A DNA stretch of 16,761 nucleotides, from positions 1-16,761 of the forward strand of contig CAADWU010000106.1 in NCBI GenBank assembly GCA_900752845.1. Reading direction: 5' to 3'. Of this stretch, positions 5,524-13,204 are shown piece by piece. Source of the stretch: Candidatus Gastranaerophilales bacterium. GTDB lineage: Bacteria; Cyanobacteriota; Vampirovibrionia; Gastranaerophilales; Gastranaerophilaceae. Position numbers and translations under genes: made by a program. The notes beneath the pieces are model-generated. The model saw only the letters and a list, made by a program, of their open reading frames with translations, ran no database searches and was not told where the DNA came from. Position 1 is the stretch's first letter; each line of letters starts with the position of its first letter.

Positions 5524-6444
5524 ATGAATGAGCTTATTGAAAAGATTAGTAAATTAAAAAAAGAGAAGAATGCAGTAATTCTTGCTCATTGTTATCAGAA
5601 TGCTGAAATTGATGAAGTCGCTGATTATGTGGGCGACTCGCTATACCTCAGCCAGATGGCGGCAAAAACCGATGCCGATATAATTTTGTTTGCAGGCGTT
5701 TATTTTATGGCACAAACAGCTAAGATATTATGCCCTGACAAAAAAGTTCTGCTTCCAAGGCTTGAATCAGGATGCAGAATGGCTGATATGATAAGCTTAA
5801 ACCAGCTGAGAGAATTCAAATCCAAAAACCCTGACATTCCTACGGTATGCTATATTAATTCTACGGCAGAAGTAAAATCAGAATGTGACATTTGCTGCAC
5901 AAGTTCTAACGCAATAAAAATTGTCGGCAGCTTGAAAGCTGAAAAAGTTTTATTCCTGCCTGACACTTATTTAGGCAAATGGGTTGAATCAAAACTTGAC
6001 GGTGTTCAGGTAATCACTTACCCGGGATTTTGCCCTACACACTTACAGATAAGACCGGAAGATATTATATCTGCAAGAGAAAAATACCCTGATGCACCTG
6101 TTTTGGCACACCCGGAATGCCACCAATCAGTAACGGCACTTGCTGATTATGTTGGTTCTACAACAGGCATTATGAAATATGCAATTGAAAGTGATAAAAA
6201 ACAGTTTATTATTGCAACCGAAAAAGGTGTTGTAGACAGATTAAAAAGAGATTATCCGGAAAAAGAATTTATTCTTATAAAAGAAAGCATTATTTGTCCT
6301 AATATGAAATGGCATAACCTGATAGACATTTATAATGCACTTGAAAAAGAAGAACACGAAATTGACGTAGATAAAGAAATCGCATCAAAAGCATTAAAAT
6401 GTATTGACAGAATGCTTGATGTTTCAAATGCCGGAGCAAAATAA
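5524..6444 (+). CDS. nadA: Quinolinate synthase A
   Basis: NadA condenses iminoaspartate with dihydroxyacetone phosphate to give quinolinate in de novo NAD synthesis, in the cytosol, using an oxygen-sensitive [4Fe-4S] cluster. The three expected cluster cysteines are visible at C84 (LESGCRMADM), C170 (YPGFCPTH) and C258 (IICPNMKW). Other signatures are LAHCYQ (20-25), GVYFMAQTAK (58-67) and HPECHQSV (196-203). The length of 306 residues fits the short bacterial form. An AGGAG site lies 11 bases upstream of the ATG. The stop overlaps the start of rlmB by one base (TAATG), indicating an operon. The partner genes nadB and nadC are not in the window. Confidence 0.95.
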   Translation: MNELIEKISKLKKEKNAVILAHCYQNAEIDEVADYVGDSLYLSQMAAKTDADIILFAGVYFMAQTAKILCPDKKVLLPRLESGCRMADMISLNQLREFKSKNPDIPTVCYINSTAEVKSECDICCTSSNAIKIVGSLKAEKVLFLPDTYLGKWVESKLDGVQVITYPGFCPTHLQIRPEDIISAREKYPDAPVLAHPECHQSVTALADYVGSTTGIMKYAIESDKKQFIIATEKGVVDRLKRDYPEKEFILIKESIICPNMKWHNLIDIYNALEKEEHEIDVDKEIASKALKCIDRMLDVSNAGAK

Positions 6445-7196
6445 TGGATGATAATAACGATATAATATACGGTAAAAATGCCGTTATGGAAGCACTGATA
6501 GCAGGCGACAGAGAAATTAACAAAATTCTGATTTCAAAAAATATTCACAGTGACAATAAACTGAATAAAATAAAAGAACTTGCAAAAGAAAACGGTGTTG
6601 TTTTCCAATTTGTCGCTAAAGAAAAATTTATCCCTTATGCAGAATTTAACCATCAGGGAATAATTGCACAAATTTCCCCAATTCAATACAAAGACCTTGA
6701 TGACTTCCTTGAAGAAAGTCATCAAAACGCATCACTTGTAATACTTGACGGCATTGAAGATTCCCATAACCTGGGGGCAATCATCAGAACCTGTGTTTGT
6801 GCAGGAGTAAGCGGAATAATTATCCCGTCCAGAAGAAACGTACAGGTAAATGCAATTGTTGAAAAAACCAGTGCAGGTGCTATAAATCACATTCCTATTA
6901 TAAAAGTAAATAGTCTTGTTAACGCAGTCCAAAAGTTGAAAAATTCAGACTGGTGGGTAGTTGCAACAGATGCAAGTGCAAAAGATAATTATTACGATGT
7001 CAACTATAATGATATGAATTTTGCCGTTATTATGGGTGCTGAACATGCAGGAGTGTCAAAATCACTTTTAAAGCTTTCGGATTTTATAGTTAAAATTCCT
7101 ATGCTTGCCGATTTCAATTCTCTAAACGTATCAAATGCATTAAGTGCAATAATATTTGAAACCGTCAGACAAAAACTATGCAAGCCCAAACATTAA
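6444..7196 (+). CDS. rlmB: TrmH/SpoU-family RNA 2'-O-methyltransferase, RlmB type
   Basis: RlmB-type enzymes transfer a methyl group from S-adenosylmethionine to a ribose of 23S rRNA (G2251 in E. coli). Residues 7-75 form the L30e-like substrate-recognition domain, opening with IIYGKNAVMEAL. The knotted SPOUT domain follows. Motif 1 is LDGIEDSHNLGAIIRT (101-116, with N109 and R115), motif 2 is MGAEHAGVS (197-205), and motif 3 is SLNVSNA (226-232). The length of 250 residues is typical. Translation is likely coupled to nadA through the one-base overlap. Other SpoU members (TrmH, tsnR-like resistance enzymes) are possible. The N-terminal YGKNAV motif favours RlmB. Confidence 0.9.
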   Translation: MDDNNDIIYGKNAVMEALIAGDREINKILISKNIHSDNKLNKIKELAKENGVVFQFVAKEKFIPYAEFNHQGIIAQISPIQYKDLDDFLEESHQNASLVILDGIEDSHNLGAIIRTCVCAGVSGIIIPSRRNVQVNAIVEKTSAGAINHIPIIKVNSLVNAVQKLKNSDWWVVATDASAKDNYYDVNYNDMNFAVIMGAEHAGVSKSLLKLSDFIVKIPMLADFNSLNVSNALSAIIFETVRQKLCKPKH

Positions 7197-7209
7197 GTAA
7201 ATTTAACAA

Positions 7210-7237
7210 CTGGCAAATAAAAAGACAATGTTATACT
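7210..7237 (+). promoter_or_regulatory. Extended -10 promoter of rpoD
   Basis: TGT-TATACT at 7229-7237 is an extended -10 element, and CTGGCA at 7210-7215 is a weak -35 at 16 bases. Transcription would begin near 7244, just ahead of the AGGAGAGAG ribosome-binding site (7246-7254). It lets rpoD be expressed apart from nadA-rlmB, although read-through is also possible because no terminator is seen in the 68-base gap. Confidence 0.55.
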
Positions 7238-7264
7238 ATATAATCAGGAGAGAGTTTAAATTTT

Positions 7265-8263
7265 ATGAAAAAAGAAATTGAAAAATATAGTCTTGCTACT
7301 GAGGAAATTTCTGATGAAAACGTTGATTTTCACGAGGTAGAAATACCTGAGGAGGAAGATATAATTAATACGGTAGAAGACCCTAAAATCCAGGAAAATC
7401 TATCAAGTGTTAATTCTGATGACAGTGTAAGAATTTACTTGCAACAGATTGGTAAAATACCTCTCTTATCAGGAGATCAGGAATTAGAGCTTGCTAAAAA
7501 GATATACGAAGACCATGATGAGTTCTCTAAAAACCTCCTTGTTAACGCAAATTTAAGACTTGTTGTAAGTATCGCTAAAAAATATATCGGACGTGGTCTT
7601 TCTTTCCTTGACTTAATTCAGGAAGGAAATATGGGCTTAATGAAAGCCGCAGGAAGATTTGATTACACTAAAGGATACAAATTCTCAACTTACGCAACCT
7701 GGTGGATTCAACAATCAATTACACGTGCTATCGCTGACAAAGCCCGTATCATAAGGCTTCCAATCCATATGATTGAATCTTTGGGTAAAATCCGTCGTGC
7801 AACTATTGATTTGACTACTGAACTCGGGCACACTCCTACTAAACAGGAAATTGCATACAGATTAGGAGTTCCGGTAAGCAAACTTACATCTATAATTAAG
7901 TCTGCTCAATCTACAATAAGTATGGAAACTCCCGCAAGCTCATCTGAAGATTCTTCAAAAATCGCTGATTTTATTGTAGATGAAGATTCCATAGCTCCTG
8001 ACAGCAGAGTTTCTCAAGAAAATTTATTTGAAGACATAAGAAAAATGCTTAACCAGTTAAGCCCTAAAGAACGTGATGTTTTAATCTTGCGCTACGGTCT
8101 TGACAGCAACGGCAATAAAAAAACGTTGGATGAAATAGGTTCTCAATACGGTGTTTCACGTGAACGTATCAGACAGATTGAAAACCGAGCAATTGCTAAA
8201 CTTAAAAAACTTTGTAAAAATAAAAAGCTTTCAGTTGGCTTGAAAAACTACTTCGGAGAGTAA
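7265..8263 (+). CDS. rpoD: RNA polymerase sigma-70 family primary sigma factor
   Basis: The protein directs RNA polymerase to -35/-10 promoters. After an acidic N-terminus (about 1-50; no recognisable region 1.1 bulk) come region 1.2 (DSVRIYLQQIGKIPLLS, 53-69) and region 2 (LLVNANLRLVVSIAKK and the melting/-10 helix FSTYATWWIQQSITRAI, 140-156). Region 3 begins at RLPIHMIE (164-171), and region 4 carries the helix-turn-helix TLDEIGSQYGVSRERIRQIE (287-306). At 332 residues it is compact, like the primary sigma factors of many cyanobacteria. The near-universal TYATWWIQQ and RLPIHM sequences favour a group 1 factor. A close group 2 paralog cannot be excluded from one window. The promoters found here match the consensus it should read. 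A perfect-stem terminator follows. Confidence 0.93.
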   Translation: MKKEIEKYSLATEEISDENVDFHEVEIPEEEDIINTVEDPKIQENLSSVNSDDSVRIYLQQIGKIPLLSGDQELELAKKIYEDHDEFSKNLLVNANLRLVVSIAKKYIGRGLSFLDLIQEGNMGLMKAAGRFDYTKGYKFSTYATWWIQQSITRAIADKARIIRLPIHMIESLGKIRRATIDLTTELGHTPTKQEIAYRLGVPVSKLTSIIKSAQSTISMETPASSSEDSSKIADFIVDEDSIAPDSRVSQENLFEDIRKMLNQLSPKERDVLILRYGLDSNGNKKTLDEIGSQYGVSRERIRQIENRAIAKLKKLCKNKKLSVGLKNYFGE

Positions 8264-8275
8264 CAAAAAATTATA

Positions 8276-8310
8276 ATAAAAAGACCGAACTTGGAGGTTC
8301 GGTCTTTTCA
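8276..8310. terminator. Bidirectional intrinsic terminator between rpoD and rpsA
   Basis: A perfect 10-bp stem (AAGACCGAAC at 8281-8290 with GTTCGGTCTT at 8297-8306) closes a six-base loop. It is followed by a short T run on the + strand and, on the - strand, by the complement of the A-rich flank. It can end rpoD transcripts and the convergent ispH-rpsA transcripts. Confidence 0.9.
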
Positions 8311-8324
8311 TTTATGCAAATTTA

Positions 8325-9401
8325 CTATTCTGCATCTTTGTTGATGTCTTTAACGCTTAATGCAATTCTGTGTTCTTGAGGTGTAAATTTCTTAATTAGA
8401 ACTTCTACACTGTCGCCAACTTTGAATTTATTGAACGGATTAACGTTTTCTTCTGACATTTCTGAAACAGGAAGTAAAGCTTCAACGCCAGGAAAAATAT
8501 TAATGAAAGCACCAAAACCTGTTACTTTGTTAACTGTACCGGTAATGATTTGTCCTTCTTCAAATTGTCCTTCGATTTGCTGCCATGGATCTTCGCCCAT
8601 TCTTTTCAATGACAATGAAATTCTCTTTAATTCGTTATCAATTTTAATAACTTTAACTTCAATAGTTTCGCCTAAAGAAATTACGTCAGAAGGGTGTTTA
8701 ATTCTTGACCAAGAAATTTCTGAAATAGGTAACAATCCGTCAATTCCGTTGATGTCAACAAATGCGCCGAAATCAGCAATTCTTACAACTTCTCCTTTAA
8801 CAATTGCGCCTTCTTCAAGTTCTGATAAAATGTTATCAACAACCTGATCACGTTGTTCTGCAACAGCTTGTCTTTGAGATAAGATAAGTTTATTTTTCTT
8901 AGGATCAGCTTCAAGAACTTTTACTTCAACTTTTGTGTCAATCAAACCGTCAAACGGAGTACCGGTTCTAAGTTGTGATGAAGGAATGAAACCTTTCAAA
9001 TCAGCTACGTCAACAAGAACACCGCCTTTAACGATTGAAACAACTTTTGCAAGGATTGTGTCACCTTGAAGTTTAGCATCGTTAAGTTGAGCCCAAGCTT
9101 GAGCAAAAGCAAGTCTTTTAAGAGAAAGAAGCATACCATCTTCATCGTTTTCTTCTCTTAATACGTAAAATTCTTTTACATCGCCAACTTCTAAAGTTTC
9201 TGAACCTTCTGCTGACGGAATTTCTTTATTAGGCAAGAAAGCTTCTGTTTTAGCACCTTTAACGCTTACTAAAAATCCTTCGTTTTCTTTTTTAATAACT
9301 GAACCTTCTACAATATCAGCTACTGTGTAAGATTTTGAAAAAGATTCTTCCAATAATCTTTCGAATTCGTCTAAGTTTGTTTTTTCTAATGTTGCTGTCA
9401 T
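8325..9401 (-). CDS. rpsA: Ribosomal protein S1 / S1-domain RNA-binding protein
   Basis: Four S1 (OB-fold) RNA-binding domains are visible at about residues 27-96, 113-177, 196-267 and 282-352. The last two are the most canonical (GEVVRIADFGAFVDINGIDGL; GTVNKVTGFGAFINIFPGVEAL). S1 helps the small ribosomal subunit bind mRNA with weak or absent Shine-Dalgarno sites. That is relevant here because several genes in the window lack such sites. The 358-residue, four-domain form is shorter than the six-domain E. coli protein. A clear AGGAAA site (9417-9412 on the - strand) precedes the ATG. It lies 25 bases downstream of ispH and is probably cotranscribed with it. S1-domain paralogs exist, so rpsA is likely but not certain. 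Confidence 0.88.
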   Translation of the reverse strand: MTATLEKTNLDEFERLLEESFSKSYTVADIVEGSVIKKENEGFLVSVKGAKTEAFLPNKEIPSAEGSETLEVGDVKEFYVLREENDEDGMLLSLKRLAFAQAWAQLNDAKLQGDTILAKVVSIVKGGVLVDVADLKGFIPSSQLRTGTPFDGLIDTKVEVKVLEADPKKNKLILSQRQAVAEQRDQVVDNILSELEEGAIVKGEVVRIADFGAFVDINGIDGLLPISEISWSRIKHPSDVISLGETIEVKVIKIDNELKRISLSLKRMGEDPWQQIEGQFEEGQIITGTVNKVTGFGAFINIFPGVEALLPVSEMSEENVNPFNKFKVGDSVEVLIKKFTPQEHRIALSVKDINKDAE

Positions 9402-9426
9402 TTTGTTTTTATTTCCTTTCGTTTGT

Positions 9427-10311
9427 TTAAAAAGTTTTTAATTTTTTTATTACATTATCAATAATATCTTGCGGAGTAGAAGCTCCTGCCGTTACAGATA
9501 TATTTTGAGATTTTTCAATTAATTCTTTATAATTTTCCAATTCATCTTCATTTTCTATATGAATAGTCTTAGTAATATCTTTTAGTATTTCAGCCAAATG
9601 GGTTGTATTTGCACTTTTTTTAGAACCTGCAACTATTACAAGGTCACTGTTTTGAGCTAATTCTTTAGCTTCTTTCTGACGCATTGCAGTACTTGCACAA
9701 ATTGTATTTGCAATGTGCAATTCTTTTACAATTGAAGTCAGATATTCAACAATTGAATTAAGAGTAGTAATTCTTTGAGTTGTTTGAACAACTACACCTG
9801 CCCTTTTATGAGCTTTAATTTCGTTTTCAAATTCTTTTAACTGTTCAACAGATGCGGCTACAACAACCTTGTCACTCCAGAGTTTTGCATTGGCTCTTAT
9901 AGCAATAACTTCAGGGTGTTCAGACTTTCCTACGATTACTACAAAATAGCCTTCCTTTGCAAGTTCAACAGCTTTTTGCTGAACTTTTTTAACATCCGGA
10001 CAAGTTAAATCAACAGGTTCAAAACCTGCTTTTTTTATTTTTTCAATAACTTCAGGGCTCTCGCCATGACTTCTTATTACACAAATTCCTTCACCGTTTT
10101 CGGGAATTTCTGTTAAAGTCTTTATTCCAAGTCTTTCTAAATCACGAATAACGTGTGTATTGTGTATTAGTTCACCTAATACGAACACATTTTTATCGGG
10201 ATTTTCAGCCTTTAATTTTTTTGCAGTTTCAACGGCTCTTTTCACACCATAACAAAAACCTGCATATTTAGCTAACGTAATATCTTTTGCTATTTTATTA
10301 TTATCCGGCAA
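9427..10311 (-). CDS. ispH: 4-hydroxy-3-methylbut-2-enyl diphosphate reductase
   Basis: IspH performs the last step of the MEP pathway, reducing HMBPP to the isoprenoid precursors IPP and DMAPP with a [4Fe-4S] cluster. The cluster cysteines C20 (GFCYGVKRA), C104 (DLTCPDV) and C205 (NTICAST) are present. So are the substrate residues His50 (HNTHVI), His82 (RSHGES), His132 and Glu134 (SEHPEV), the QTT motif (176-178), S-x-N at 233-235 and STP (278-280). At 294 residues it is of usual size. The frame opens with a TTG codon on the - strand; a stop lies seven codons upstream and no ATG is available before C20. A weak GAAAGAAG sequence precedes it. It is the first gene of an operon with rpsA, an arrangement seen as a gene fusion in many Clostridia. 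Confidence 0.95.
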   Translation of the reverse strand: MPDNNKIAKDITLAKYAGFCYGVKRAVETAKKLKAENPDKNVFVLGELIHNTHVIRDLERLGIKTLTEIPENGEGICVIRSHGESPEVIEKIKKAGFEPVDLTCPDVKKVQQKAVELAKEGYFVVIVGKSEHPEVIAIRANAKLWSDKVVVAASVEQLKEFENEIKAHKRAGVVVQTTQRITTLNSIVEYLTSIVKELHIANTICASTAMRQKEAKELAQNSDLVIVAGSKKSANTTHLAEILKDITKTIHIENEDELENYKELIEKSQNISVTAGASTPQDIIDNVIKKLKTF

Positions 10312-10400
10312 TTTAAAATTGTCTTCTTTCTAAAAAACTCGCAAGTAAAAACCTGCTGTAAAAATATTAAAATACAAAAACAGGAAAAAATCAAGCCAGC

Positions 10401-10427
10401 AAAAAGGCTTCTTAAAAAGAAGCCTTT
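10401..10427 (-). terminator. Intrinsic terminator of the 882-residue protein gene
   Basis: An 11-bp perfect stem (10403-10413 with 10417-10427) has a three-base loop. On the - strand it is followed by TTTTT (the A run at 10401-10405). It lies 37 bases past the stop of the large unknown gene and ahead of ispH. The rest of the gap (10312-10400) is A-rich and holds no promoter I can defend. Confidence 0.8.
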
Positions 10428-10463
10428 AATTTCCATACCTAAAAATTCTGTACCTTTCTGTTT

Positions 10464-13112
10464 TTACCCGAGTGTGTTTAAAAATCCTTGTTTAAGTTTT
10501 TTCATTTCTTCATTATTATTGCTGTTGCCTAAATTTTCCGGTTTGCTTGCATATTTGTTATCAGAATTGTCAATTTTAGTATTTTGAACTACTGCTAAAG
10601 CTTTATCGCGTGTTGCATCTGCAAATATTGCTTCATTTTCAAATACATAGTTTGAAGCTATTTTCTTGTTGCTTGAATCACTTGAAAGCATTTTATGAAC
10701 AAGTTCAAATTTAATACTTGGAGAAACACCGTCTGTTCGTAAAATTGTTCTGCCGTAACCCATTTGAACAATATCACCTATCATATCAGAGCTTAATAAT
10801 TTAGGACAATATTTGCACATCATCAAATAAACATCTGATTTAATGTTTGAAGGAAGCTTGCTAATCATTTTATAGCGTTCAGCAGAGTCAGCTTTCATAA
10901 AATTGCTGATTAATTGTTTTTTATTTTCTTGTTGAGCTTCATAAGTTACAACATTGTCTTTTGCTTTTGAAATATTTACAAAAACATCAGCAACAGTTTC
11001 TGCTGATTTTTGAGCATATTTAGCTTCCATCTGTGCAACATTAGCATTAATCTCATTTTGTACTGATGAGAGGTCGCCTTTGCATTTGTCTATTTGTAAG
11101 TTACAAGCTTCAATTGCTTTTTCGTTTCCTGTAGCATAAGTAGATTTGATTGCATCAGCCTGAACGCTTTCATCATACTTATTAATATTGCTGGAAGCGT
11201 ATTCTAATACATCGTCATATTTAGATTTCATAATATCATTATGCATATCTAACTGGTTATCTTTGTGGCATTTTGCAATTTGGTCAGCCAAAGTTTTTTG
11301 AATTTTTACAGCTTCTTCTTTTTCAAAACTGTTTGATGCCTGCATTACATTTTTAGATGCAGCTCTTTGGTTATCTTTAGCGTACAAATAAGTACCTTCA
11401 CCAACTGCATTCAGTAAATCAGCATCTTTATTTTCTTCAGCAAATTTTACGTAATTTTCGTTTAAGTTCATCTCAATAGAATCATCAGTTTTACCAATAT
11501 TTTTTGCTAAAAGCTCTTTGTTTTCTTTTTTATATAGTTTACTGTTTTTAGGAACATCATTGAAAATTTCATATTGTTGCTCAACCGAATATTGTTTGTT
11601 TTCAAGATTTTCTATGGTTGCATTAACTGAAGCTTTTGAAACTCTGTTAACTTCGATTGTTGCCGGAGCTACTGCCTCTTTATTAAAATTTTTCGGTATT
11701 GCACGTGTGATATCACCTGCTGCTTCATCAGAAACTGAACCATCGCTTACACTGACAGCCAATTTATGAGCGGCATCAACCTGTTTGTTTGAATCTTCGC
11801 TATTAGAAGCATTAACCATGCCTAATACAGCATCACCGTTATCAAGATATTGCTTATCTAAACCTTTAACTTTTTCAGCCAATTCTCTTAATCTTAATTT
11901 TTCTTGCAATGATGAACAGTTATCTCTTAATTCAAGATATTTTTTAAAAAGTTGACCTTTTTTCTTAGAATCAATACCATTAAATTGGCTTACAAACCAT
12001 GCAACTTCAGCATCACTTTCTGCGCCTTCTGCATGCTCTAAATTTTCAAGTGTTGCGTGATAAATCTCACTGTTTTTCATAGTATTAAATGTTGATTTCT
12101 CACTGTCATTACTTAATGTGCCTAAATGACGAAGTTTACCGCCTGTGAATTCTTTTGCTTTTAACAAACTTTCGTAAGTTTCTTTTTCATAAGAATTTAA
12201 GCTGTCTATATTACCGCCATTATTTTTAACTTTTTCTGATAAATATTCAAATTGGTCATCCCATATTTGTTTTCCACGCTGAGATGCAGGAACACCTGTT
12301 CTAGCTTCAACAGCTTCATTAAATGCTGTTTTTTCAGCTGTTTTTAATTCATTTTCCTGTCTTTTAGCAATAATTTTTTCAGCAGTATCATTTATTTGAA
12401 CATTTAAAGATTTTGAAACAGTGTTTGCATAATCATCACCAAATCTTACTTTTGACTCTGTTGATGATACTATAAATGATTTTGCTAAATTAGCTTTATC
12501 TTCAGATGTCAAATCTTTCCAAGAAGGAACATCTTTTGCTAACGCAGTTTCCACAGAGTCCATCGCTGCTTTTTGTTCTTCCGGTGACAATTTATCCCAA
12601 TTTTCACCAATTTGAGATTTAGTTAAGTTTTTAACAAAAAATGTTTCTTTATCTGCTTTTGTTAACCCATCAAAATCACAAGCATAAACATTTGTATCAT
12701 CCGGGAAAAATTCCAATGTTTTATTTTTGTCACTGTTGTAATCAATAACAACTTTAGTTGATACAGGTTTTGTTTCTGCATTTTTTGTATCGGCAGCAGC
12801 ATCTTCTTTAATTTGCTGTTCAGTATTTACTTTATTTTGATTTTCAACATTTTGTTCCTGAAGATATAAGGGTTCTAAAGCGTTATTAATATCTTCCTGA
12901 GACATTTGTTCAGGCTTTAAACCTAGTGCAACTAAGTATTTATATTCTTTTTCTGTCAGTTTTTTAACATTCTTAATATCAGCGTTTTTATTTTCAAATA
13001 CTGTAATTTGTGAACTTTCAGTCTGATTTGTTTGTTCGGAATCAGAAGGGTTCACAACATTAGCGTTGCTATTAACTTTTACTTGTAAATCCATATTTTT
13101 GTCGAGTAACAT
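10464..13112 (-). CDS. Large helical protein of unknown function (882 aa)
   Basis: I do not recognise this protein. It has no signal peptide or membrane helix, so it looks cytoplasmic unless exported by an unusual route. Residues 1-130 are polar, Asn/Gln/Thr/Glu-rich and probably disordered, apart from a helical patch KLTEKEYKYLVALGLKPEQM (51-70). The rest is mostly helical. Two short motifs resemble each other: NWDKLSPEEQ (171-180) and SWKDLTSEDK (197-206). Two more are alike: AVGEGTYLYAKDNQRAA (569-585) and AIKSTYATGNEKAIEA (654-669). These hint at degenerate helical repeats. Residues 740-845 could form an alpha-solenoid end. The ATG at 13112 has only a GAGAG-type ribosome-binding site; Met7 is an alternative start. 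It follows the 383-residue gene on the same strand, with a hairpin between them. Confidence 0.8.
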   Translation of the reverse strand: MLLDKNMDLQVKVNSNANVVNPSDSEQTNQTESSQITVFENKNADIKNVKKLTEKEYKYLVALGLKPEQMSQEDINNALEPLYLQEQNVENQNKVNTEQQIKEDAAADTKNAETKPVSTKVVIDYNSDKNKTLEFFPDDTNVYACDFDGLTKADKETFFVKNLTKSQIGENWDKLSPEEQKAAMDSVETALAKDVPSWKDLTSEDKANLAKSFIVSSTESKVRFGDDYANTVSKSLNVQINDTAEKIIAKRQENELKTAEKTAFNEAVEARTGVPASQRGKQIWDDQFEYLSEKVKNNGGNIDSLNSYEKETYESLLKAKEFTGGKLRHLGTLSNDSEKSTFNTMKNSEIYHATLENLEHAEGAESDAEVAWFVSQFNGIDSKKKGQLFKKYLELRDNCSSLQEKLRLRELAEKVKGLDKQYLDNGDAVLGMVNASNSEDSNKQVDAAHKLAVSVSDGSVSDEAAGDITRAIPKNFNKEAVAPATIEVNRVSKASVNATIENLENKQYSVEQQYEIFNDVPKNSKLYKKENKELLAKNIGKTDDSIEMNLNENYVKFAEENKDADLLNAVGEGTYLYAKDNQRAASKNVMQASNSFEKEEAVKIQKTLADQIAKCHKDNQLDMHNDIMKSKYDDVLEYASSNINKYDESVQADAIKSTYATGNEKAIEACNLQIDKCKGDLSSVQNEINANVAQMEAKYAQKSAETVADVFVNISKAKDNVVTYEAQQENKKQLISNFMKADSAERYKMISKLPSNIKSDVYLMMCKYCPKLLSSDMIGDIVQMGYGRTILRTDGVSPSIKFELVHKMLSSDSSNKKIASNYVFENEAIFADATRDKALAVVQNTKIDNSDNKYASKPENLGNSNNNEEMKKLKQGFLNTLG

Positions 13113-13141
13113 TTTTCTCTCTCTAATTTCATACTCTAAAC

Positions 13142-13181
13142 ATGTAAAAACATGCCAAAATCATGAATTTCAGCATGTTTT
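13142..13181 (-). terminator. Hairpin terminator or attenuator after the 383-residue gene
   Basis: A 9-bp stem (13147-13155 with 13173-13181, GCATGTTTT pairing) encloses a 17-base loop. On the - strand the stem ends in a T run. It lies about 24 bases beyond the upstream gene's stop. The loop holds a TCATGA palindrome, and ACATG recurs at 13140 and 13150. A poor promoter-like pair (TTGGCA and TATGAA, 19 bases apart, - strand) overlaps it, so partial read-through into the 882-residue gene is possible. Confidence 0.5.
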
Positions 13182-13204
13182 CATATATTTACATTTGTTT
13201 ACAT

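Noticed and set aside
7239..7244. Perfect TATAAT as the rpoD -10
   Set aside because: Its start point would fall inside the ribosome-binding site at 7246-7254. The extended -10 TGT-TATACT just upstream fits better.
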